A stretch of DNA of 42,643 nt from assembly GCA_031127095.1 (NCBI GenBank), contig JARIEX010000012.1, forward strand, positions 1-42,643. The letters are read 5' to 3'. Made by a program: the position numbers and the translations under genes. Origin of the DNA: Gemmatimonadota bacterium. GTDB lineage: Bacteria; Gemmatimonadota; Gemmatimonadetes; Gemmatimonadales; Gemmatimonadaceae. Shown here one piece after another: positions 17,954 to 25,570 of this stretch; position 1 is the first letter of the stretch; the number at the start of each line of letters is the position of its first letter. Below the pieces are notes generated by a model that was not told the origin of the DNA, searched no databases, and was given only the letters and a program-made list of their open reading frames with translations.

Positions 17954-18793
17954 ATGACGACAACGCCACCGCCCTCAGATTCCGCCAACCTGCCGCCACC
18001 GGAGCGCCCCCGCTATCGGCCACCCATCGGCGTACCGGTCGGGAACACGCGTCGCCTCCGCAGCCTGCTGATCAGCATCGGGATCCACCTGCTCATCATC
18101 ATCCTGCTCATCGTTCCCTTCACCTCACCGGAGATGCTGCGAGAGGTGCTGGGTGCCGGCGGCGCCGGTCCAGCCGGCGGTGGCGGCGGTGGACGACGTG
18201 GGACCGGCGGAGCAGCAAAAAATGAACGGTTGCAGTTCGTGCGCATGACGCCAGCGCCACCGCCCACGCCCGTGGTGCAGCCGCCGCTCGTCAAGCCGCT
18301 CGTTCCACCGCCGCCGCCGCCGCCGCCGCCCGTTAAGCCGCAACCCCAGCCCGCCGCACCCGCGCAACCAGCCGCCAGCGAGGCGGCCGACGCCAAAGCC
18401 GCCACCACCGGCACCGGTGGCGGCGCCGGCGCCGATGGGAGCGCCGGTGCCGGCTCGGGCAGTGGCGGTGGGGTCGGCTCCGGTGTCGGAACGGGGAAGG
18501 GGACCAGCGTGGGACCTGGTACGGGTGGGGGACCCGGGACGGTCTACCCGCCCGCCCCCACGGAGCTGTTCCTGCCGCCGCTCCCCGTGCCGAACAAGGC
18601 CAAAGGCACTGTCGTGGTGATCTTCGAGGTCGACTCCACGGGCAAAGTGCTCGACCTCCAGTTCACCCCCACCCGTGACGGGGCGTATAATCGGAAGCTG
18701 CGCGAGGCACTCGTTGCCATCCGCTTCCGTCCCGCCGTGAATGCGCAGGGCGTGCCCGTCCGCGGCAAAGCCGAGATTACGTATTCGCTGTAG
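17954..18793 (+). CDS. Second TonB-family energy transducer
   Basis: The 279-residue protein has a Pro-rich cytoplasmic N-terminus and one membrane helix (about 38-56, SLLISIGIHLLIIILLIVP). Its periplasmic spacer is very low in complexity. It first contains a polyproline run (about 115-135), then a Gly/Ala/Thr/Ser-rich stretch (about 150-200). A C-terminal TonB-like domain follows (FEVDSTGKVLDLQFTPTRDGAYNRKLREALVAIRF). ATG at 17954 is chosen over an earlier frame opening. The spacer differs strongly from that of the first TonB, so the two may reach different receptors. The C-terminal domain is clear, but assignment as TonB rather than a TolA-like protein rests on the ExbBD neighbours. Confidence 0.85.
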   Translation: MTTTPPPSDSANLPPPERPRYRPPIGVPVGNTRRLRSLLISIGIHLLIIILLIVPFTSPEMLREVLGAGGAGPAGGGGGGRRGTGGAAKNERLQFVRMTPAPPPTPVVQPPLVKPLVPPPPPPPPPVKPQPQPAAPAQPAASEAADAKAATTGTGGGAGADGSAGAGSGSGGGVGSGVGTGKGTSVGPGTGGGPGTVYPPAPTELFLPPLPVPNKAKGTVVVIFEVDSTGKVLDLQFTPTRDGAYNRKLREALVAIRFRPAVNAQGVPVRGKAEITYSL

Positions 18794-18806
18794 GCTCGCT
18801 GTACGC

Positions 18807-18822
18807 GTGACGTCACTATACC
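18807..18822 (+). promoter_or_regulatory. Palindrome abutting a -10-like element upstream of the permease gene
   Basis: GTGACGTCAC (18807-18816) is a perfect 10-bp palindrome immediately followed by TATACC. No clear -35 is present, so if this is a promoter it may depend on an activator or be covered by a repressor. The permease ATG is 76 nt downstream. Confidence 0.3.
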
Positions 18823-18897
18823 TTGCGCCCACGGTACATCTGCGCGCGCCGTCCCTCCTCCCTGCACGGCACGCGAATCCCCCCGATCCGAGGGCTC

Positions 18898-20391
18898 ATG
18901 GGGCTGTTTGATCGCAAGCCGATCGCTGCCGCTGATGACAGCGGACATGGAATGCGCCGCACGCTCGGCGCCGGCGATCTCGTCATGCTCGCCATCGGTG
19001 CCGTGATCGGCGCCGGCATCTTCTCCTCGCTCGGAACCGCAGCCGCCGGCGAAACACTCGCCGATGGGACGATCGTCCGCTACGGCGCCGGACCCGCGCT
19101 GGTGCTGTCGTTCATCTTGCTCGGGGCCGTGTGTGGGCTGGCCGCCCTCTGCTACGCAGAACTCGCCGCCATGATCCCCCAAGCCGGCAGCGCGTATGCC
19201 TACTCCTATGCCACCCTCGGTGAAATCGTGGCGTGGGTCGTCGGATGGGCGCTCATCCTCGAGTACGCCGTCGGTAATGTCGCGGTGGCCATTGGGTGGG
19301 CCGGGTACTTCAACGCGCTGCTCTCGGGGTTCGGCATCGATCTCCCCGGATGGCTCACCCACGGCTACTGGAACGTGAAGGCCAGCGGTGATCCGGCCGT
19401 GCGCGCGCTGTTGGACACGGCGCCGCATCTCGGACCGATCCCCATTCTAGTCAATCTCCCCGCCTTCGGCGTCGTGGTTGCCATCACCCTGCTGTTGCTG
19501 CGGGGCGTCAAGGAAAGCGCCCGCGCGAATAACATCATGGTGGTGATCAAGCTCCTCGTGCTCACCCTGTTCGTCGTGGTCGGGGGAATGCATATCGACC
19601 CCGCTAACTACAAGCCGTTCGCGCCGAACGGATTCCGCGGCATTCATCAGGGTGCCGCCATCGTGTTTTTCGCGTACATCGGCTTCGACGCGATTTCCAC
19701 GGCGGCAGAGGAAACGAAGAACCCGCAGAAGAATCTGCCCATCGGCATTCTGGGCGGGCTCGCCGTCTGCACGCTCATCTATGTCATCGTCGGCTTGGTC
19801 GCCACCGGTCTCGTGCCGTACGAACAGCTCCGCAGCAGCGACCCGCTTGCCAAGGCGCTCTCCATTGCCGGTCTCGATACCGCCAGCTGGATCGTGGCGG
19901 CCGGTGCCGTGGTGTCGATGTCCGCCGTGTTGCTGGTGTTTCAGTATGGCCAGCCGCGCATCTTCTATGCCATGGCCCGCGACGGTCTGCTGCCGCCGTT
20001 CGCCGCCAAGCTGCACCCCAAAACCCGGACGCCGCACGTCACCACGATCATCACCGGCGTGGCCGTCGCGCTCGGTGCCTTGGTTGCCGACGATGCCGCC
20101 ACCTATGATCTGACCAACATCGGAACGTTGGCGGCCTTTGCCGTGGTCTGCATCGGGGTGCTCGTGCTCCGCATTCGCGAACCCGACCGGCACCGCCCCT
20201 TCCGGGTCCCGTTCGTCTGGGCCGTCACGCTCATCGGCGCCGGCGCCTGCGTGTTCGTCATGCAAGGCCTGCCGTCGAGCGCGTGGAAGGCCTTCGGGGT
20301 CTGGATGCTCATCGGCCTCACGCTCTACTTCGCGTACGGGTACCGACATTCGGTCCTGCGTCGGAACGGCGCGCCGGACGCCACCAAGTAG
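18898..20391 (+). CDS. APC-superfamily amino-acid permease (cationic amino-acid transporter type)
   Basis: This is a 497-residue inner-membrane amino-acid transporter. The first helix carries GDLVMLAIGAVIGAGIFSSLG, the substrate-binding signature of the APC superfamily. Further landmarks are GLAALCYAELAAMIPQAGSAYAYSYATLGE and FFAYIGFDAISTAAEETKNPQKNLPIGI. They fit the CAT/YfnA group, which moves basic or neutral amino acids. Twelve or more hydrophobic segments are visible. The frame is open from 18823, but ATG at 18898 has GAGGG just upstream. Another transporter gene follows, but no catabolic gene fixes the substrate. Confidence 0.9.
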   Translation: MGLFDRKPIAAADDSGHGMRRTLGAGDLVMLAIGAVIGAGIFSSLGTAAAGETLADGTIVRYGAGPALVLSFILLGAVCGLAALCYAELAAMIPQAGSAYAYSYATLGEIVAWVVGWALILEYAVGNVAVAIGWAGYFNALLSGFGIDLPGWLTHGYWNVKASGDPAVRALLDTAPHLGPIPILVNLPAFGVVVAITLLLLRGVKESARANNIMVVIKLLVLTLFVVVGGMHIDPANYKPFAPNGFRGIHQGAAIVFFAYIGFDAISTAAEETKNPQKNLPIGILGGLAVCTLIYVIVGLVATGLVPYEQLRSSDPLAKALSIAGLDTASWIVAAGAVVSMSAVLLVFQYGQPRIFYAMARDGLLPPFAAKLHPKTRTPHVTTIITGVAVALGALVADDAATYDLTNIGTLAAFAVVCIGVLVLRIREPDRHRPFRVPFVWAVTLIGAGACVFVMQGLPSSAWKAFGVWMLIGLTLYFAYGYRHSVLRRNGAPDATK

Positions 20392-20445
20392 TACTCGTCG
20401 TTGTCGCCCGTCTCTCGTTGCCCCCTGACTCCACACATCCGTATC

Positions 20446-21729
20446 ATGGCCCACCAGTCCTCCAGCACGTCTCCGGCGGCATCGAGCAAGGGATTCCTCG
20501 GCATCGGATTCTCGCAGTGGATCATCATTTCGATGATCGTCGGCATTCTCATCGGCTGGCTTGCGCCGGACTTCGCGCCGAATCTCAAGCCGTTCGCGAA
20601 CATCTTCCTGCGCATGATCAAGTCGCTGATCGTGCCGCTGCTGTTCAGTACCCTCGTCGTCGGTATCGCGGGCCACGGCGATGACATGAAAAAAGTGGGC
20701 AAGCTGGCTCTCCGCTCCATCATCTACTTCGAAGTCGTCACCACGGCGGCCCTGGCAATCGGCCTCGTCGCGGTGAACTACGTCAAGCCGGGGGTCGGGC
20801 TCTCGATCGACACCGGTGCGGCGGCCGGTGAGGAGTTCAAGCAGCTCGCGGCCAAAACGCCGACATTCGCCTCCGTGCTCGAGCACACGGTGCCGCAGAG
20901 CTTCTTCGAGGCGGCGGCCCAGAACGAAGTCCTGCAGATCGTGTTCTTCGCGATCATCTTCGCCGTCTCGCTGGCGCGCGTCGAAGGACCGTCCAAGAAG
21001 GTCATGCTCGACTGGCTGCAGTCGCTCAGCGAAATCATGTTCAAGTTCGTCGGCATCGTGATGGCGTACGCTCCCATCGGTATCGGGGCCGCCATTGGGG
21101 TCACGGTCGGGAAGAGCGGCCTTGGGGTGCTCCTCAGCCTCGGCAAGCTGGTCGGCACGCTCTACGTGTCGCTCATCATCTTCGTCCTGCTGGTGCTGGT
21201 GCCGGTCGCCATGATCGCGCGCATTCCGATCATGCGGTTCTGGCGCACCGTCAAGGAACCGTGGCTCATCGCCTTCTCCACCGCCTCGAGCGAAGCGGCG
21301 TTTCCGCAGGCCATGCAGGCCATGGAAAAGTTCGGCGTGCCGCGCCGCATTGTGTCCTTCGTCCTTCCCACGGGATACTCGTTCAACCTCGATGGCAGCA
21401 CGCTGTATCTCGCCATCGCGTCGGTCTTCGTGGCGCAGGCGGCCGGCATCGATATGCCGCTCAGTACCCAGCTGCTCATGATGCTCACGCTCATGCTCAC
21501 CTCGAAGGGAGTCGCCGCGGTGCCGCGTGCCTCGCTGGTTATCCTGTCCGGCGCGCTGGCCCAGTTCAATCTGCCGCTCGAAGGGATCGCCCTCATTCTC
21601 GGGGTCGATGCGATCATGGACATGGCGCGTACGTCCGTCAACCTGCTGGGCAATTGCCTGGCCACCGTGGTCATGGCGCGTTGGGAAGGCGAACTCGTCA
21701 TCCCGGAGACGGAGACCGTCACCGCCTGA
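20446..21729 (+). CDS. Dicarboxylate/amino acid:cation symporter (DAACS/GltP family)
   Basis: This 427-residue sodium- or proton-coupled symporter takes up glutamate, aspartate or C4-dicarboxylates. The re-entrant serine-rich motif is present as STASSEAAFP. PTGYSFNLDGSTLY and DAIMDMARTSVNLLGNCLATVV are the substrate and cation binding segments of the family. The N-terminal tail is Ser/Ala-rich. ATG at 20446 is chosen; a TATCAT overlapping it is probably coincidence. The gene follows the APC permease by 54 nt on the same strand. Confidence 0.92.
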   Translation: MAHQSSSTSPAASSKGFLGIGFSQWIIISMIVGILIGWLAPDFAPNLKPFANIFLRMIKSLIVPLLFSTLVVGIAGHGDDMKKVGKLALRSIIYFEVVTTAALAIGLVAVNYVKPGVGLSIDTGAAAGEEFKQLAAKTPTFASVLEHTVPQSFFEAAAQNEVLQIVFFAIIFAVSLARVEGPSKKVMLDWLQSLSEIMFKFVGIVMAYAPIGIGAAIGVTVGKSGLGVLLSLGKLVGTLYVSLIIFVLLVLVPVAMIARIPIMRFWRTVKEPWLIAFSTASSEAAFPQAMQAMEKFGVPRRIVSFVLPTGYSFNLDGSTLYLAIASVFVAQAAGIDMPLSTQLLMMLTLMLTSKGVAAVPRASLVILSGALAQFNLPLEGIALILGVDAIMDMARTSVNLLGNCLATVVMARWEGELVIPETETVTA

Positions 21730-21741
21730 CCGGCGCCTCAC

Positions 21742-23079
21742 ATGGGGATTATCCAGGCCAGTATTCCGCTGTTTTTCGTGCTGATCGCGGTCGAGCTGCT
21801 TGTCACGCAGCTCGGCCGCCGTTCGTTCTATCGACTGAATGATTCCATCAGTGATCTGGCCGCGGGAACGCTGAGTCAGATCGCCGGCATCTTCACCAAG
21901 TTGCTCTTGATCGGTGTCTTCGCCTGGCTGTTTGATCACGCCCGCATTCAGCGCAGCGGGCTCGTGCCGGCGTGGCCCGATGGCGACATGGCCACGCGAT
22001 GGGATGGGCAGTGGCACCTCGACGTGCCGGCGATCGCCGGATGGGCGGCGGCGTTCGTGCTCGTGGATTTCGCATACTACTGGTTCCATCGCGTCTCCCA
22101 TGAGGTCAACATCTTCTGGGCCGGACACGTGGTGCATCACTCGAGCGAGGAGTACAACCTCGCGGTGGCGCTACGGCAGAGCGCCGTCGGCGGCGTGCTG
22201 TCGTGGGTGTTTTACGCCCCCCTCGCCGTGCTCGGCATGTCGTGGCAGCAGTTTGCGATCTGCTACGCCCTCAACCTCATCTATCAATTCTGGATCCACA
22301 CGCGCGTCATTGCGCGGCTCCCGGCATGGGCCGAAGCGGTACTCAACACGCCGTCGCATCATCGCGTGCATCACGGCGTGAATCCGGAATATCAGGATCG
22401 CAACTACGCCGGAGTCTTCATCGTGTGGGATCGCTGGTTCGGGACCTTCATCGAGGAGGTCGCCGAGCCCGTGTACGGCCTTACCGTCCCGCTGCAGAGT
22501 TGGAATCCGGTATGGGCACAGATCCACCAGTACGTGACGATCGCGCGCAATGTGCGTGCCGCGCGGACGTGGCGTGATCGCTGGTCCTGCGTGTTCGGCT
22601 CGCCGGGCTGGCGGTCGGCGGCTGATGGTGGTCCCGTCGTCGTGCCTGACGTGTCACCGAGCGAATTCCTGAGGTACGATCCCGGCGTACCGTCGGCCGT
22701 CTCGGCCTATGCGCTCGTTCAGTTTGTCCTCACGATCCCGCCGGCGCTCTGGCTGCTCAGATCGGCCGATGCGCTCCCCGCCGGTTCACTCTCGGCCGGA
22801 ATTTTCTACGTGGCGCTGTCGCTTACGAATGTCGGCGGCCTGCTCGAGGGACGACGCTGGGCGTTCACCACGGAGCAGGCCCGCCTCGGCGCGCTCGGTG
22901 TGGCGGCCGTGATTCTTCTAGCACGCAGTGAGGCGTCGCACTGGATCGGCGGCGCCTCGTTGAGTGGTGTGCTGCTCAGTGCAATGGTGCTCTGGCGACA
23001 CCGGCACGCGTTCACGCTCACCAGCGACGAGCGCATGGACGTCGGGCACCGCGTCGCCGTGCCCGAGCAGGCGCGCTAA
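21742..23079 (+). CDS. Fatty-acid hydroxylase/sterol desaturase family membrane protein
   Basis: This is a 445-residue di-iron membrane oxygenase. The histidine boxes are HRVSH (about residue 116), HVVHH and HHRVHHGVN, followed by NYAGVFIVWDRWFGTF, typical of the sterol-desaturase/alkylglycerol-monooxygenase superfamily. Several hydrophobic segments precede and separate the boxes. The C-terminal third (about 320-430) adds further hydrophobic segments outside the catalytic core, as in alkylglycerol monooxygenase relatives. Possible substrates are lipids such as ether lipids, carotenoids or sterol-like compounds; the sequence does not decide. Its stop codon overlaps the convergent kinase gene by 4 nt. 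The spacing to the upstream symporter is 12 nt. Confidence 0.88.
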   Translation: MGIIQASIPLFFVLIAVELLVTQLGRRSFYRLNDSISDLAAGTLSQIAGIFTKLLLIGVFAWLFDHARIQRSGLVPAWPDGDMATRWDGQWHLDVPAIAGWAAAFVLVDFAYYWFHRVSHEVNIFWAGHVVHHSSEEYNLAVALRQSAVGGVLSWVFYAPLAVLGMSWQQFAICYALNLIYQFWIHTRVIARLPAWAEAVLNTPSHHRVHHGVNPEYQDRNYAGVFIVWDRWFGTFIEEVAEPVYGLTVPLQSWNPVWAQIHQYVTIARNVRAARTWRDRWSCVFGSPGWRSAADGGPVVVPDVSPSEFLRYDPGVPSAVSAYALVQFVLTIPPALWLLRSADALPAGSLSAGIFYVALSLTNVGGLLEGRRWAFTTEQARLGALGVAAVILLARSEASHWIGGASLSGVLLSAMVLWRHRHAFTLTSDERMDVGHRVAVPEQAR

Positions 23080-24026
23080 ACCTCGACGCCGAGCAGCCGC
23101 CGGGCGCGACGGATCGCGCCGCGCGCCGCGTCCACTTCCTCAGAGCGTACCGTCGCTCCCGGTACGGCACTCTTCAGACGCTGCTCCAGTCGCTTGCGCA
23201 CCAGTGACCCTCTGGACAACAGTCCGCCCGCGAACGCCACCGGCACCGCCGCGCGCTCGTCCATAAAGCATCGTCGCGCGAGCGTCCGGATGTGCAGCGC
23301 CAGCTCTTCCACGCAAAAGCTCACGAGGGCATTCGCCCGCAGGTCCCCGGTCGCAGCCACCTTCGTGATCACGGGAGCGAGGGTCGCAAATGCGCCCGGC
23401 GTCGCCGCTGCAGCCCATGGAATGAGGTCGTCCAGCGATTCCAACTCGAGGGCGGTCAGCACGGCACCGGTCAGCGCCGTGTCCGGCTCACGGCCGTCGT
23501 GCGCCGCCGTGATCACGCTCAGGGCGCGGCGTCCGAGCCATGCCGCACTGCCTTCGTCACCGATGTTCGGCCCCCACCCACCACACCGCTCCAGGCGCCC
23601 GTCGGGGGCACGCGAATACGCCACCGAACCGGTTCCGGAGATCAGCAGTACCCCGGCCGAGTCGCCGAACGCGTCGTCCATGGCAATCGTCGCGTCGGCC
23701 TGCACCGACACATCGTCCGCCACGCGCCGGGACGCCAAGGCCGACCAGAGCGCCTGCGCCGCGCGCTCCTGACCCGCACCGGCCACGCCCACCACGCACA
23801 CGGCTGGGCGTGTGTCCGACCGGTCGGCCTGTGCCAGCACCTCGCCGATCAGCGCCTTGATGATATCGGCCGCGAGCCCTTCCTGACCGGGATGTAACGC
23901 ACTGGCGGCACCCTCCACTCGCGCAAGGGTGTTGCCGGCGGCATCGGCCAGCACGACGCGCGTGCGGCTCCCACCGCCGTCTACACCGACGACCAGTGGG
24001 GTCGGGTCGAGAGGTCCGGCACTCAT
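23076..24026 (-). CDS. BadF/BadG/BcrA/BcrD-type N-acetylglucosamine (or MurNAc) kinase
   Basis: The 316-residue ASKHA-fold kinase starts with the phosphate-binding VVGVDGGGSRTRVVLADAAGN. It contains ISGTGSVAYSR and GWGPNIGDEGSAAWLG, matching GlcNAc kinases of the BadF family, which also includes the dual GlcNAc/MurNAc kinase MurK. It would phosphorylate imported amino sugars before deacetylation or deamination by the upstream NagB-PIG-L protein. The ATG at 24026 overlaps the stop of the symporter gene (ATGA), so it is the last gene of that operon. GlcNAc is the likelier substrate, but MurNAc cannot be excluded given the nearby NamZ. Confidence 0.87.
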   Translation of the reverse strand: MSAGPLDPTPLVVGVDGGGSRTRVVLADAAGNTLARVEGAASALHPGQEGLAADIIKALIGEVLAQADRSDTRPAVCVVGVAGAGQERAAQALWSALASRRVADDVSVQADATIAMDDAFGDSAGVLLISGTGSVAYSRAPDGRLERCGGWGPNIGDEGSAAWLGRRALSVITAAHDGREPDTALTGAVLTALELESLDDLIPWAAAATPGAFATLAPVITKVAATGDLRANALVSFCVEELALHIRTLARRCFMDERAAVPVAFAGGLLSRGSLVRKRLEQRLKSAVPGATVRSEEVDAARGAIRRARRLLGVEV

Positions 24027-25555
24027 GAACGATTTCCTTGAAAAGTGCGCGGCGCGCTTGGCGCCGGATGAGTGAATGAGGACAACATGCCCGTCACAAA
24101 GGTGATCGAGAGTCCGATCAGCACGTACCACGGCCAGGCGATGGACGCCACACCGTGGAGCGCCGGTTCCATCGACGGATACGCTGCCACGATCTGTTTC
24201 GCGAACACGATGAACGCCATGCAACTGATGCCGACGCTCATGCCGAGAATCGCGTCGCGCTGAACGGCGCGCGACCAGAAGAGACCGAGAAAGAACCCAC
24301 CCAGCAGGCCGCCCTGCGTAAACGAGGCAATCGACAGCGCGATCACGACGACCGGCGTACCCTGCTCCTTGAACATCAGCGCGCCCGCGGTGAGCGCGAT
24401 ACCCCACGCCAGTGCGAACAACTTACTCACCCGCAGCGTCCGGGGATCGTCCGCCGAACGGCCGGTGAACGGGAGATAAATGTCGTACACCGATGACGCG
24501 GCCAATGCGTTGATGGCGCCCGAGTGCGTACTCATCGTGGCGGCGATGATCGCGGCGACGATGAGCCCGATCAAACCGTGGGGCATCCGTTCAATGATGA
24601 AGGTCGGAAAAATCTGATCGGCCGTCGCGAAACTCTGTCCGCCATACACGACCCACAAGCCAAGCCCGACCATGAGGAACAGCGTCATCTGTGCAAACAC
24701 GGCAAATCCACTGCCGATGATCGCCACTTGCGCCTGTTTCAGCGAACGGCTCGACAGCAAACGCTGTACGATGATCTGATCGGTGCCGTGCGACGCCATC
24801 GCCAGGAATGCACCGCCGATGAGACCGGCGAACATCGTGTGCGGTCGATCAAAGCCGGTGTACCAGTCGATTCCCTGCAGTTTGCCCGCCTCGCCGGCAC
24901 GCGCAAGAATGGTCGTCCAGCCGCCATCCACCGCCTGGCCGATCAACACGATCGCGGAAATGCCACCCATCAGGTAGATGCTCGCCTGCAGCAGTTCCGT
25001 CCACACCACCGCCTTCATGCCACCTCGGTACGTGTAGATCACCGTGAGGACACCGAGCACCACGATCGCTGCCGGCATCGCGTACTCCTTGGGGACGACA
25101 GGCCCGATGATCAAGGCTACCGGAATGGCCGTCGCGAACACCCGGACAGCATCAGCCATCGCACGCGTGATCATAAAAACGATCGACGTGAAGCGTCGAG
25201 TGCCGAGGCCGAATCGCGTCTCGAGCAACGCATAGGCCGTCACCAGATTCCCCGCGAAGTACCGCGGCAGGAGCGTGTACGCGACGACGATGCGGCCGAC
25301 AATGTAGCCGGCCACCACCTCCAAGAATCCGAGATTGCCCGTGTAGGCCAGTCCGGGAATACTGATGAAGGTGAGGGCCGAGGTCTCGCTGGCCACGATG
25401 GAAAAGAGGACCGCCCACCACGGAATCGCGCGCTCGGCCACGAAATAGTCGCTCGTGGAGCGCTGGGTCCGCCCGATCCACATCCCCAACGCCGTGGTGC
25501 CGCCGAGATAGAGCAGCAACACGAACAGGTCGAGAAGATTGAACCGGCCGCTCAC
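24023..25555 (-). CDS. Sodium:solute symporter (SSS family), probable amino-sugar importer
   Basis: This 510-residue sodium-coupled transporter has about thirteen hydrophobic helices. It opens with LLDLFVLLLYLGGTTALGMWIGRTQRSTSDYFVAERAIPWW, followed by SETSALTFISIPG, both typical of the SSS (SGLT-like) family. A later segment is IAATMSTHSGAINALAASSVYDIY. Translation starts at GTG 25555, 15 nt after the NagB-PIG-L stop codon. Its place between a NagB-type deaminase and an amino-sugar kinase suggests import of GlcNAc, MurNAc or a related sugar; the family alone would not specify this. Confidence 0.9.
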   Translation of the reverse strand: MSGRFNLLDLFVLLLYLGGTTALGMWIGRTQRSTSDYFVAERAIPWWAVLFSIVASETSALTFISIPGLAYTGNLGFLEVVAGYIVGRIVVAYTLLPRYFAGNLVTAYALLETRFGLGTRRFTSIVFMITRAMADAVRVFATAIPVALIIGPVVPKEYAMPAAIVVLGVLTVIYTYRGGMKAVVWTELLQASIYLMGGISAIVLIGQAVDGGWTTILARAGEAGKLQGIDWYTGFDRPHTMFAGLIGGAFLAMASHGTDQIIVQRLLSSRSLKQAQVAIIGSGFAVFAQMTLFLMVGLGLWVVYGGQSFATADQIFPTFIIERMPHGLIGLIVAAIIAATMSTHSGAINALAASSVYDIYLPFTGRSADDPRTLRVSKLFALAWGIALTAGALMFKEQGTPVVVIALSIASFTQGGLLGGFFLGLFWSRAVQRDAILGMSVGISCMAFIVFAKQIVAAYPSMEPALHGVASIAWPWYVLIGLSITFVTGMLSSFTHPAPSAPRTFQGNRS

Positions 25556-25570
25556 GAGGGCACACCGGTA

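Noticed and set aside
18400-18545. Gly-rich repetitive DNA in the second tonB gene considered as a tandem repeat locus
   Set aside because: The units are irregular and stay in frame; it is a low-complexity periplasmic spacer, not a separate repeat.
20418-20447. TTGCCC and TATCAT with an 18-nt spacer at the start of the DAACS symporter gene
   Set aside because: The -10-like hexamer overlaps the ATG, so the transcript would begin inside the coding sequence; more likely a chance match.
19447-22140. 897-codon open frame antisense to the permease, symporter and hydroxylase genes
   Set aside because: It spans three well-supported genes on the other strand and has the biased Asp/Glu/His/Arg composition of a codon-position artefact.
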